Positions 51,354 to 63,245 are shown, counted from the stretch's first letter. The stretch: DNA of 64,000 nt from Sebastes aleutianus (GCA_916700875.1 CAKAKS010000039.1:20144367-20208366), one strand, 5' to 3'. Program-made: numbers and translations. Notes: generated by a model not told the origin, from the letters alone.

Positions 51354-53816
51354 ATGATGGACGGATATGTCATATCACCTGTAAGTGCTGCTGCTTTATT
51401 GTTTCATGTCTGGTCTTTCATCAAAGTTTGTGACATTGAGAGGATACTTTTCTGTTTATTAAATGTTTTTCTATAGCTGTTTTCTAAAAGAAATAGGGTT
51501 TCTAGTATTTAATTTATTGATTAACATCTGAGAAAAAGAGGAAGGCTTACTTTGGGAGTTGTGTTTAAGGACTTGTGAATTTGCTTTTGTAACCCTCAAC
51601 ATACAGTAAACCCACCCTATGCACTTGTGTATTTCCACTGGTGTTACTTTATTCTATTCAGTCTTTATGTTCTATTAAAAGCAATACAGATAAAGTTAAA
51701 TAAAACTGTTTCAAGTTTAACAACCGAAGGTTATATTTGACTTCATTTTGTGAGGACAAAGAGACTCAAACTTTTACTTTCTCTGTGACAAAATCTATTT
51801 TTTCGTCTCCAAAGGCGTCAGAGGAAATACTTCCAAATGAACCAGAGACTTATCGACCACCTGCAGAGCTGTACCCCTATCTCACTGTGGGGGAGATTTA
51901 TGAAGGTGAGAAGACTGGATTTAATCACTGAAAAGTGCACAAATCACTACACGACTGGGTGCCTCACCTTCTGTCACATTTCAGATCACAGGTGGGCTTA
52001 CCACTCGGAGCGTGTCCAGCCAACAGACTTTGAGAATTCTCCAGTGAATCATCTCATAGAGCTTCAGCCTGTGTCTCCTCAACAACTGGTGCAACCGTAC
52101 CGCTTCAGCAGCGAGTCTCTGCCCCTCCACCTGGACCCACCACTCGTTCCTCTCTCTGTGTCACCACAAGTGAGTTCATGTAATGAATAATGAAGAGACA
52201 TAATATACTTGACATGTTGTAAAGAAAGCATATTGATGAGGAAATGTTCAGTTCCCTAAATTTAATTCCAGGTCAGTTTTGAATGTGATCTCATAATTAA
52301 CATGCAGTACTGTTTTGTACTGAGGAAAAAACATTATGTCAAGCATTACTAAATTATGTGATTCACATAAGTCATATTACTCACCGTAATTCCACAGAGT
52401 GAAGAGTCATTCACCCACTGGAGTCAAGTTATAACAGGAGCTAAAGCACAAAGAAAAACTAGGGTTTTGTTATTTTTTTATACTTAATTTTTGGTTAAGT
52501 TTGGTACAAATCACACATCGTTTTCCCTTTTTAAGTGAAACTTATTGCAAATTAAAATGTTAACAAGGGTTGCAAGGGTTATTTAGTCCATACAATGTCA
52601 GAAAACTGTGCAAAATGCCCATAACTATTTTCCAGAGTCCAAGTTGACTCATTCAAACTGTCAAAAACTCAAAGATATTCAGTTTACTATCATAGAAGAC
52701 AAAAAAAATAAGTAAAAATTCACAATTAAGAAGCTGGAACTAGGGAATTTGGGGGATTTTTACTTGTTAATATACATAAATGTGTGGATATACATGCTCC
52801 AGAATTGAATACTATAGGTCAAGAACAGAAAGGGTTCTTTGGACTAAATCTATTGCTGCCATCGTGATAACAACACAATATATATTTTAGGAATTACTTT
52901 GAAGAAAACATCATGGATTTAGATCATTTGAAATAAAAAAACAACAACAATTTAATCTCTACAAACATAGTACCTAAATGATGTGGACGGTTGGGGACAT
53001 TTTCACTGAAATGTCAACTATATCACGTGTCCTTGCAGAGCACTGAAATCTATTTTGGCAGAGTCACTTCCTCTTTTAGCACAATGACAGCGTTTAAGAG
53101 AAAATGTCCGATGGTGGATAATTGCAAAACAAAAGAAAATTGCAGCTCTATCACGCCTCTGTGTAAACTTGAGCCATGACATGCTTTAAAATTCTCCCAA
53201 AAGATCCCATATTACAACCCATCTCTGTGCTACCAGTACCAAGCCTCTGCCTCGCCCAGACATTACTACTCAGAGGAGGAGCAAAGAGGAATCAGTCCTC
53301 CGCTCGAGGTATCAGAAGGGGAGGATGAACTTGATGACCACAACCACTCTTCCTTCAGGAAAGACACTAGTGAGTATTTCCAATGCAAATTTTCTACTGA
53401 TATCAAGTCCTAATGTACTGAAAGGTATATACACACATAAAGCCTGGGGAAACTCATAACTGCCAGACTAAATTGCTTGACCAAGTCCCATATTTTCCAA
53501 TCCAGGTAACAAGAAGAAAATCCGCTTGTACCAGTTCCTCCTGGACTTGCTAAGAAACGGTGACATGAGTGACAGTATCTGGTGGGTGGACCAGGAAAAG
53601 GGCATCTTTCAATTCTCCACGAAACACAAAGAAGTTCTGGCCAGCCACTGGGGTCATCAGAAAGGCAACCGCAAAAAGATGACCTACCAAAAAATGGCCC
53701 GAGCTCTGAGGAACTATGGGAAATCTGGAGAGATTAAAAAAGTAAAGAAGAAGCTAACCTACCAGTTCAGTGAGGAAGTGCTGAAGAACATCTATTTACG
53801 CCAGTATCCTCGCTGA
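51354..53816 (+). CDS. spi1: PU.1 / Spi-1 ETS transcription factor, 5 exons
   Basis: Nuclear ETS-family factor that binds GGAA sites and directs myeloid and B-lineage differentiation. Exons: 51354-51380, 51815-51905, 51985-52169, 53204-53369, 53506-53816, giving 259 aa (human 270-271). Start: MMDGYVISP aligns with the MEGFPLVPP start region of mammalian PU.1. An in-frame upstream ATG at 51264 would add unrelated residues. Order: acidic N-terminus with a YPYL motif, Gln/Ser/Pro-rich middle, acidic PEST-like stretch (SEEEQRG to EGEDELDD), then the ETS domain from KKKIRLYQF. The recognition helix MTYQKMARALRNYGK keeps both DNA-contacting Arg residues, and the wing KVKKKLTYQF is intact. The tail (EEVLKNIYLRQYPR) differs from mammalian PU.1. 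SPIB and SPIC are less likely because the ETS core is closest to PU.1. Whether it is the a or b duplicate is unknown. Confidence 0.93.
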
Positions 53817-54120
53817 TGAGGGAACAAAGGTTATCTTTCATTACACTGAAATCACCAAGATTATGTTTTGTCTGTTTGCAATTTCACTTCGTTTTTCTAC
53901 CAAGTTCTCTTACATATTTATTTGTGATGCCAGTGTACATTATGGTATTTGCCTCTATATAAACATCTTCATTTCAGACTCAAATTGAGTTAAATTTGTG
54001 TGTTAGTGTACAAGGATTAAGGATGATTAAACATCAGAGACAGCTGTAAAACAACACAAAATGTTTGTTTTTTACATGATCTTTTTGTCATAAATGTGTG
54101 TAAATAAATAATATGTTCTA
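53817..54120 (+). other. spi1: spi1 3' UTR
   Basis: Unique sequence after the spi1 TGA. A canonical AATAAA at 54103-54108 marks a likely cleavage site near 54125. Confidence 0.6.
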
Positions 54121-54443
54121 TTCTCAAATTACTCAAATTAAATGAATCCATATTTACAAGCACAACACATGTTCTGGCCCACAGTGGATGTGTGTATATT
54201 CCATAGACTGTATATAAAGATGGACGACATGACAGCTCGCCAAGAGTTAAGTCCACAAACAGGATCCCTGCGGAAGGTGTTGCAGGATGCAGACTGTGTT
54301 GACTGCATCATCCACTGAACTGTTAGCCCTGTAGACAAACTGCAGGGGGTCCAGCAGATGTCCTTCAGGTGGGTCAACACCAGTCTATCAAAGGATTTCA
54401 CGACCATAGACGTCAGGGCCCGTAGTCATTTAATCACACCTAA

Positions 54444-55395
54444 CCTTAAACCTGCAGTAGGCAGAATATTTTTGGCATCATTGGGCAAAAATTCCATAAT
54501 AACCTTTCAGCATATTGTAATTCAAGTGCTCTGAGAGATATCTAGACTTCTGCACCTCCTCATGGCTCTGTTTTCAGGCTTTGGAAAATCTAGCCCGTGA
54601 CGGGAGACTTTGGCCAATCACAGGTCATTTCAGAGAGAGAGCGTTACTATTGGCTGTTCATTCATCGGAGGCAGCTGTCAATCTCTTGCGAACTCCGATC
54701 AAACGGTCAAACTAGAGAGCACTGATCAAATATGAATACATATTCTGTTACTGAAGTCTCTACACTGGCTGCCTGTCTCTCAGAGAATTGATTTCAAAAT
54801 ACTGCTGCTGGTTTACAAAGCACTAAATGGTTTAGGGCCAAAATACATTTCTGATCTTCTGCTGTGTTATGAACCATCCAGACCTCTCAGGTCATCTGGA
54901 TCAGGTCTGCTTAGTGTCCCCAGAGTCAGAACTAAACATGCAGAAGCAGCATTCAGTTTTTATGCACCAAATATCTGGAACAAGCTCCCAGAAACCTGCA
55001 GGACCGCTCCAACTCTCACTTCTTTTAAAACAAAGCTTAAAACTTTCCTGTTTGCGGGTGCCTTTTATTCTGACACTGCACTATAACTTTTACTCTTTTG
55101 AGTTTTATGCAATTTTAGCTTCTATCCTAGCTTTTATTTTTAGCTTGTTTTTATTTTCTAATCTTTAATGTTTTAATGTTTTTATGTTTTTATAACTGTT
55201 TTAATTATTTCTTAATGTTCTTTTGCATTTTGTCGCAATGTTCTTGAATGTTTCTGTAAAGCACTTTGAATTGCCCTGTTGTTGAAATGTGCTATACAAA
55301 TAAAGCTGCCTTGCCTTGCCTTGCCTACTGTAATGCCTATTTCTCCCCTCAAATGTTTTCTGAAACATCTTGTAGTGAACTGTCTTGCTACAAAT
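54444..55395. repeat. Repeat family B, copy 2, split by a LINE insertion
   Basis: The left part is 54444-54753 and the right part 55331-55395. When joined they follow copy 1 and copy 3 without a gap, so the interior 54754-55325 is a later insertion. The element lies between spi1 and prc1. Confidence 0.8.
54754..55325 (+). mobile_element. 5'-truncated LINE 3' end (L2-like reverse transcriptase C-terminus)
   Basis: An open frame at 54760-55086 (108 codons plus stop) encodes a segment starting LHWLPVSQRIDFKILLL and containing VYKALNGLGPKYISDLL and FYAPNIWNKLP. This is the typical C-terminal tail of reverse transcriptases of L2-type fish LINEs. It is followed by a 3' UTR ending in AAATAAAGCTGCCTTG and CCTTG repeats. 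Flanked by the target duplication TACTG (54749-54753 and 55326-55330). The catalytic domains are missing, so it cannot move by itself. The frame is still open, suggesting a fairly young copy. Confidence 0.85.
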
Positions 55396-55639
55396 CAAAA
55401 TCAAGGCAAGATTAAAAAGAATAAGATAAAATAAAGTAGAATAAATTTAAATAGGTAGATAGAAGTAAAAGAATGATGGCTAAAAGGATGGTGTTTAATA
55501 GGGTGATGGATAAAAAGATGTTTTAAAAGAGAATAATGCATAAAAAGGATGATGTGGTTGTATGTGGTGTGTGGACTGTAACTGGATATTCAATATCTGT
55601 AGTTCAAAAAGGAAAACAGATTTATTTGAAACGTTTAAG

Positions 55640-55861
55640 CCCCGCCCCCCAGAAACAACTTCCGTCGACGTCACAATTAAATCAGCCAATCAGAGCGCAG
55701 AGTTTTGTTTCGGTGCAGATTTCAAACCCGTTGAGTCTTCTAACGACCGGGCAGCCAGACAACCGACACACCGATATTAACCGGGTTATAAGCGGAAACA
55801 CGGCTGCTTTTGCGTTAAGGAACATTGTTTTTAATACATTGTAGAAGTCTGCGGTGGCAAC
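55640..55861 (+). promoter_or_regulatory. prc1: prc1 core promoter with GC box, CRE-like site, CCAAT box and CHR
   Basis: The 220 bp before the prc1 ATG hold a GC box (55640-55650), a CRE-like GACGTCAC (667-674 of that kb), a CCAAT box (55686-55690) and TTCAAA (55721-55726), which is the reverse complement of the cell-cycle homology region TTTGAA. CCAAT and CHR are about 31 bp apart, the spacing usual for G2/M genes controlled by NF-Y and DREAM/MuvB. Mammalian PRC1 is such a gene. The assignment rests on motifs only. Confidence 0.55.
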
Positions 55862-58800
55862 ATGAGAGTGAGGTTAGTAGCTTTTTAATTAATTGGAGCC
55901 TCAATTGTTAACAAACGTTGTTTCCTGATTAGCCTGTTAGCTTCCATAAAGCTAGCTGCTGTTAGCTCCTGTTAGCACTCTGCTGGCGTCACGTCGTGAC
56001 GGAGCAGCCTGTCTGTTTCTGCTGCAATGGGTAATGTTGAATGGTAATCACGTTTAGTGTTGATCTCATGTCACTCAGCTAGTGTTGTTTAACGTTATGC
56101 TACAATACAGCGTCGGGTAGCTATCTAACGGTAGCTTGCTCAGTGTATTGAAAGGGCTGTGGCATCTAACGTGAGCTCTCTGCTGCTAACACACTCTGAT
56201 ATCTGATGTTAAAGTACTCTCTAGGGCTGACGTGAATACTGGGTTTACTAGTGACGGGTGTTTACTATTTTTTTATTTAACCATGTTAGTCCCATTGACT
56301 TTTTTTTCTCATAAAATTATGACTTTATTCTGTAAATCTCAGATGTTTTTCCCTCAATGTGGCCCTAATACTCTGTAGTACATTTGCACTTTGGCCCTCA
56401 CTGCATTAGACTTGTATACTTAGACTATAAACTGTGTTACCTTCATCACAATGACCAAATGTTTTGCGGCTCCAGACAGATTTTTCTTTTGTTGTTGTTT
56501 GCCTAAAATGTCTCTTTTGATAGTAAAGGTTGCAGACCTAGGATGATTAAATGTGAAGATCAAAGATAGTGATTCTTCCCTACTAGATCCTTACTTGGAG
56601 TTGAAACTGGCAGCAAAGATCTCCAAGAGGGTCATATGTTAGGCTATAACACTACACTATAACCAAACATAACATGTATCTTATTTATTTATTTTTTTAA
56701 ACCTTTATTTAACCAGGTTAGTCCCATTGAGATTAAGAACCTCTATTTCCAAGGGAGACCTGGCCAAGACTGTCAGCAGCAAGAACACAAAGTTGCAGAC
56801 ACAAATGGAGATAAAATACAATTCACAAACACTAAAAGCACTAAAATTTGCATTAAAAGAGAACTAACTAAGGACAAATGGGGGGACAAAAAGGAACTTT
56901 TCTGGGAGTCAGCTGTACAACAAGGGGGCTAAAAACATTGGCATACCATAGAGTCTGCTTCTAAAGCCTTCATTTTATATTTAAACATATTTAATGATTA
57001 TTTAATGATGAGTTTTAAACTATAACACTGACCCACTCGCACTATTTATTGCTTTTCTTTCAAGTGAGGTACACGCAGCAGAGTCTTGTGCCTACCTCAA
57101 CAGAGCACAGGTCAGGCTGCAGGATATTTGGGATGAAATCGGGATTCCAGAGGAACAGCGTGTACAGAGAACCAATGATGTTCACAAGCACATTAAGGTG
57201 AGTCAGGCACATCGATTTAGATTAGATCTAAAGTCAGGTTGTTGACCTAACAGAGCTAACACAAATTGACACGTATTGGTTTCTCTTGTCCTGCAGGGTC
57301 TGCTGGACCTAATGATTGCAGAAGAAGAGGCGCTCAAGAAGAGATTAATGAAAAGCATACAGTCATGTATTAAGGAACTTAATAATTTGTGCAGTGAACT
57401 TCAGCTGCCCCCCTTTGAGGTACGTTTAGGAATATGTGGTTGTTTTCGTATACCTTTTCAAAACGGACAACAAGGACCTTCATCAGGACATTAAATGTCC
57501 TGATAAAGGTCCTTGTTGACCGAAGCGTTGACTAATAAAGCAGAGAAAAGTGTGTGCGGGAGCAAGTAATTTTTTGGAAAAGTACATATTGGAGGGGATC
57601 TACTCCCAGCACCACAAACAATTTTGAGAATGTGCATGTTTTCCTCTCCTTGATGTTTTCTTATACCTGTCTGGGAAAATTGCTAATATGTTTGGACTAA
57701 CTTTTTGGATTTCTGTGAAGGAGGAAGATGGCTGCACCATGTTGCAAATGGAGAAGAATAGCCGCACACGTCTAGAGGTGATGAAGGAGCACAAGAAGCA
57801 AAGAATGGAAGAGCTTAGGGGCCTCCTTGGCAAAGACCGTGAGCTGTGTGATATTATGTGCACTACCCCATTTTGCATTGACCAGGACTCCGTCCCATCA
57901 CTGAAGCAACTTGAGTCATATCATGCCTACCTGGATGATCTGACCAAAGAGAAGGTGTTACTGACGTTCTGCTTTTCTTTATTACTTAGTCACTTTTCTT
58001 ATTAGGGTTGTAAGTAAGTTAACTGCTCTTGTCATTTCAGGAACGTCGTCATGATGAATTTGTAAGCGTCAAAAAGGAGATCATTGTATGCATGGACGAT
58101 CTGGAGCAGCACCCAGAGACCAGCTTCGAGAGCGATGTGATGTGTGAGGATGAGGAGGCATTTTGTCTGTCCAGTGACAACATTGCTGCTCTTAAACTGC
58201 TCCTCAGTCAGGTGATTTTGTAATATTTGCATCTTGATGTTTATTTCGATGCTATGATTTAAAGCTGAAGTAGGTAGAATTGGAGCAAATATGATTTAAA
58301 AAAAGTTATTTTTTATAAAACAGTCACTTTATCTTGACAATACAGCATGAGACAGGTAATCTGAAGAAAAAATATCACAGACAAGAGGAAAACAACCAAT
58401 TAGAGCCGAGCTTGGAGCCTTGTCGTTTCTGAGCAGCTGTCAATCACTCGCAAACTCAGATCAAACGATCAAACTATGCAGCGCTGATCAAATGTGAATC
58501 AATGTTCTGTTACTGTAATGCCTATTTCTTACCTCAAATGTTTTCATAAACATCTTGTAGTGTACTGTTTAGCTGTAAAATCAGAAAGTTTATGACCTGG
58601 CAGCCATGTTGAGGAGTTGAGTCAACAATATCATGTTTCACATTATAATGGATGCATGATTTTTATGCCTCCTTCCAGTTACAAGAACGCAAGGCTGAGA
58701 ATGAGCTCTGTTGTTCAGCTTTCCGCACTAAGATCCAGGAGCTGTGGGAAAGACTTCAGATTCCCCAAGAGGAGAGGGAAGCCCTCTCTGAGCATATGGT

Positions 58801-61800
58801 CAAGTCAAAGAAGAGTAACATGGAGGCAGTAAGAAATCTACCTTCTGTGGTCATTTAGATTGATAAGTGATTTCAGACAATGCACTGGTGTGTTGTGTCA
58901 CCAAACACCTACGTATCAAGTTTTAATAATGTGCAATCTGTCTTTCCAGCTCCAGGCTGAGGTCCAGCGTCTAGAGTTGCTGAAATTGCAGAGCATGAAA
59001 ACTGTCATTGAGGCTATCAGAGCTGAGATTGCCCTTCTCTGGGAGAGATGCTTCTACAGCGAAGAACAGCAGCTAGCTTTTGTTCCATATCATGATGGTG
59101 AATATCTGTTGTATAATGACGGTGCCCTTACACCGAATATATGCTGTTGATCGTCACAAAGAGTGTAGGTCTCAATGCACGTTTTATTTCCCCAGATGAT
59201 TTCACTCAAGAGCTTCTGGACCTGCACGAGGCAGAGGTCAGGACCCTGAAGAATTGTTACGAGGGCCACAAAGAACTCTTTGATGGAGTCACAAAATGGC
59301 AGGAGAACTGGACCTTGTATTTGGAACTTGACGTAAGTACAATCCTCATGAATTTAGTGGGGAAGCATTTAAAACGCATATCTTGGTGTGGTAACGTGTG
59401 GACTTATGGACCACTCTCCATCTCAGAAAAAGGCCAATGACCCAGCAAGGTTCAACAACAGAGGTGGGAACCTTCTGAAAGAAGAGAAGCAGAGAGCTGA
59501 CCTGCAAAAAAGTTTGCCTAAGGTGAGAAAATGTTTATTGACATGTTCTGTGTTTTCAGTAAATACACAGACAGAACTGCTATATAAGCAATTTTTCTGC
59601 CAGTAAGGAAAGCTGTTAATGGGGATTAAAAAAACAAACATATAAGAGGAGAGGGGAAACAGCTGTGAGGTTCTTGGTGCATTTCTGATTTTGGCCAACA
59701 GATGGGGATGTTGAAACAATAATTATCTCAGTCAGTAGTAGGGAATATTAGAAAGTTAGTCCACTGTCAATGGTAAATTTGAACACAGTCAACAAGGTAA
59801 AATTCGTGTTTCATGTTTCTTCCAGCTTGAGAAAAGCCTTAAAGCCCAAATCGATGTTTGGGAGCAGGAGCATGGCCAGGAATTCCTGGTCAATGGACAG
59901 AAATTTCTTGAGTACGTGCAGCAGCAGTGGGATCACCACCACGCTGAAAAGGAGAAAGAGAAACTGGAGAGGGTGTGTTATTACTTTAATTTAAAAAACT
60001 ACACTAATTCTTAAATTTCCCTGTCACAAAACGATTATTAATGTGACTACATTCTTCTTTTTGTTTGAATTAGCAAATGAAGAAAACCAAACAGATGCAG
60101 GAGGAAATGTTGTATGGAACTTCAATGAGAACACCATCTAAAAGACGGATAGCAGGGTCTGCCACACCTGGAAAAGTAAGAAAGGTAAGATGGTGCTGCA
60201 GTTTTATTAGATTTATTGTATTTGATTATTGCATGCACAGTGTGACTGTCTGTACCTGGTTGAATTAATATATTTAAAGGGTTGACCCACTTTTTTCATC
60301 TGTCCACTTAGCTCAACGGCACCACGACCATCTCCACTCCTAACAGCTTCCTTAGTTCAGGCCTCGGTGGAACCATGTGCCTGTCCTCCATCCAGAAACC
60401 ACCTTCATCTGCCAGCAAGGTATGCTCACTGTTGTCCTTTTGACTCATCTCACCGACAAAATTCACATTATGTTTTTGACGGCCTATTTTTTTTTTAGTA
60501 ATGTGCTTTCTTCTGCGGTTATTTACAACAGTCTGATGCTGATTGCACAAAATCTGATCTGCTCTGTGAAATTGTGTAATTGACTTGACAGCTCGCAGCA
60601 TCACTTCATTTAGAGACTGCAGCAGGGTGTGCTGCGCTGGCTCTCTGTATATTCACTTATCTCATGCGCACAAATTAATCAAAACGTGGGAAGGGTTTGA
60701 TTAAATTGATTGAGCAAATTTTATCTTGTGCACACAAATTTATAAAATGTGGCCTCGATATAAATATATATATATATATCCTTTTCTCTATGGCCACTCC
60801 CGTGCTTTTATGGCATACTGCTCACCTTAATGATTAAATGGTGCTCGTCAGTTTGTGAATAAGAGAATCCATCTGTCGATTGTATATGATGCTTAATGGT
60901 GTAAATGAAGCGCTGGAAAATTCTACCAAAAACTTGTAGACTTGGGTCTGGCAACTTTGAAGGAGTGTACGGAGAATGGGTGATGCTATAGTGTTTTTGT
61001 TTTCATTGTACAGTACAAATGTGTTTTTTGTACCTTTTTTTTCACCTCATTATGGTCCTATAGTCTGGAATTATGTAAAATGAAAAAGTTGTCCCAAAAA
61101 AAGCACATTATCATCACTATTTTGGTCTTGTTATAGGTTCTTGGCCTGCGTACCCCTGGACATGGAAAGACTCCCCGTGCACTTGACCGAAACAAGGAAA
61201 ACATCTCCCATCTTAGAAACACTCCAAGTGGCACACTAAGGTCTCAGGATACTCAAGATAACACCTTCACCTTTAACTCTGTTGCTGGCTCCTATTCGGA
61301 CTTTGCGGTAAATGTGGTTTTACATCTGTTTAGTTAGTCCCTAACCACAAAAAGTACAATCAAATAAAGGAGAATACTACATTTTCCTGGAAAACATTAG
61401 TACAATGAAGTACAACAAACAGAAATATTCTATCTTCAAGTCTGTAGGATTATATAGTTAACATCTGCCATTTGGTATCGCTGTTGAGCTAAAACTGAAT
61501 TTTGTAACCAATAACTACATAGATTTAAATTTACTGAATTGTTATTTATTATTAAAATAATAAACTACACCAGTAACAATGTAAAATGTACAAAGTAAAA
61601 TCTTCAGGAAATGCAATTCAAGTATAAACCTTTTTAATGCAGCAACAAATTGGTCAAAACTTCAACAGGAATTAAAATGCCAGTATATAAATATAGAGTT
61701 GAATTTAATAGATCAGCCCCATTGTCACGATATCCGATCCAGCTGTTTGAGTCGGTATCGGCCCTGTTTCTGATCCTGTATCGGTGCATCTGCATCCCTA

Positions 61801-62087
61801 CTTAAAACACCTCCTTAGATACCAAAGATTCAATCACTTGTTTCCTGGGCAACAGTTTAACCTTCCAGCACATTACTTTGAAATCTGGATGTCATTACAA
61901 AAATTGTTTTCCAAAATGAATATATAAATTAGCATTACATATTACCATGCCACAACATTTTGACTCCTTCAATATGAACAAAGATACTGACAGTTTATTT
62001 TCACTTTTTTTACAGAGAGACCTCTCGAAGGCTTCTAAATCGAACGTGACGCCAGGACTGCTGAACTCCACTGTCGGTCATCAGTGA
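55862..62087 (+). CDS. prc1: Protein regulator of cytokinesis 1 (PRC1/Ase1/MAP65), 14 exons
   Basis: Antiparallel microtubule crosslinker of the spindle midzone, required for cytokinesis; partner of KIF4. Exons: 55862-55872, 57065-57197, 57297-57419, 57721-57954, 58041-58211, 58679-58828, 58950-59097, 59196-59332, 59427-59522, 59826-59972, 60074-60184, 60312-60419, 61137-61307, 62016-62087. This gives 603 aa (human 620) with matching phases. Residues 1-70 form the dimerisation coil (IWDEIGIPEEQR motif); about 70-330 a helical rod; about 335-460 the spectrin-type microtubule-binding domain with DPARFNNRGGNLLKEEKQR. The basic tail keeps two Cdk1-type sites, RTPSKRR and ATPGK. The last exon RDLSKASKS matches the conserved C-terminus. 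The first exon holds only 11 coding bases. Prc1a or prc1b cannot be decided. Confidence 0.95.
56690..56900. repeat. Common fish retroposon fragment in prc1 intron 1
   Basis: TTTATTTAACCAGGTTAGTC followed by CCATTGAGATTAAGAACCTC is a recognisable fish repeat motif. A shorter version occurs at 56263-56300 in the same intron. The rest of the intron (55873-57064) shows nothing else. Confidence 0.5.
57469..57517. repeat. 24-bp near-perfect palindrome in prc1 intron 3
   Basis: Arms 57469-57492 and 57494-57517 are complementary with one mismatch and a 1-base centre. It begins 50 bp after the exon 57297-57419 donor and is followed by a sequence reminiscent of a fish repeat end (TTGACCGAAGCGTTGACTAA). 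Confidence 0.7.
58262..58600. repeat. Repeat family B, copy 3, in prc1 intron 5
   Basis: Shares CAATCACTCGCAAACTC-type and AATGCCTATTTCT blocks with the other copies, but with a different, diverged middle. It supplies the uninterrupted reference showing where the LINE entered copy 2. Confidence 0.65.
60420..62015. other. prc1 introns 12 and 13
   Basis: Intron 60420-61136 holds a short (AT)n run near 60758-60780. Intron 61308-62015 has a TATCCGATCC..GGTATCGGCCC segment (61729-61800) typical of fish DNA transposon debris. No further exon found. Confidence 0.45.
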
Positions 62088-62505
62088 TGGCTCAAAGGAA
62101 GTCATCCAGCACAGCAGTACTGTGGTGTAGTTTTCATATAGTGGACTATAGTGGTGTATAATGTAAACTCCTTCTAAAAAAATGTAAATATTTGAACACT
62201 TTGAGTCTCTATGATTCTGTTTTCCTAAGTCTTTATTTAAGGGTTACTAGTTTTCTCTGCTGTATATATTTTTCTGGCAAGTTAATGATATTTGTTTCAA
62301 GGCTGTTGTGGCTTTTATCTGACATTTTTCTTTTAGGGGTACAGCCTTTTAAGTTAAACTTTAACCATATCTAGAGCACTACTTTGTTTTAGTACTGTAG
62401 CAGCTTGCGGTTTTATTCCTCCAGCTGGAATGACAGCTAGATTTGCTCTTCAGAGTGCTTTTTTAAAATCAAAATGTAAATAAACGTTTATGATACCTAT
62501 TTAGG
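62088..62505 (+). other. prc1: prc1 3' UTR
   Basis: Sequence after the prc1 TGA, with AATAAA at 62479-62484. Parts of this UTR reappear at 63530-63600 and 63885-63965, which shows a downstream partial duplication. Confidence 0.65.
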
Positions 62506-62584
62506 ATCCTGTGTCATTTTTATTTGTACCTGAATGTTTTCATTCTAGCCCATATGGTTGAGTTGCTGCACAGGTTTTACTCAT

Positions 62585-63245
62585 AGTATAGTATTATTAT
62601 TTTGACATACTATACCATGAGTTTTAAAATTATTTTGGACATACTATATTATGACTTTTTTTTATTTTTTCGACATACTATGACTATTTCCGACATAATA
62701 TACTATGACTTTTTTCGATATAATATACTATGACATTTTAAATTATTTTCAACATACTATACTATGACTTTATGTTTTTTTTTGACATAGTATAGTAGGA
62801 CTTTTTTTCGGCATTTTTCCACATACTATTCTGTCTTTCTTCATTTGAAGTTAGCCCTCAAAGCTCACTGAGTCACATAAGGATCGAACTCACAACCTCC
62901 AGTATTCCAACCAGATATACTGTATACCGCCCGCAGCTATTTCACAAGTCAAAACATGGCATGTAAAAAAAAAAAAAAGTAGAAAAAGTAAAAGTATAAT
63001 ATTTTGTAAAAAGTGATGTCATGTCGAAAAAAGTGATAGTCATAAAATAGTACTTCCAGAAAAGTGATTTTGAAAAAAGTCATAGTATAATATGTCGAAA
63101 AAAGTAATTGTAGAGTATATCGAAATTTCAAAAAAAAAAGTCATAGTATAGAATGTGAAAAAGAATAAAAATACTTTTTTAAAGTCATAGAACAGTATGT
63201 CGAAACTGTTTTAAAAAGTCATAGTATAGTATGTAAAAAAAAAAA
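62585..63245. repeat. Large imperfect inverted repeat of TATAGTATGTCG-type units around a tRNA-like core
   Basis: The left half (about 62585-62820) repeats CATACTATACTATGACTTTT-like units; the right half (about 62985-63240) repeats their complement (GTCATAGTATAGTATGTCGA). The central spacer carries, on the minus strand, GAGTTCGATCC (62881-62891), resembling a pol III B box, and TAGCTGCGGGCGG about 35 nt before it, resembling an A box. It is probably a tRNA-derived or foldback mobile element just downstream of prc1. Confidence 0.65.

Noticed and set aside
62585..63245. CRISPR-like array
   Set aside because: Eukaryotic context; units are imperfect, in two orientations, without unique equal-length spacers.
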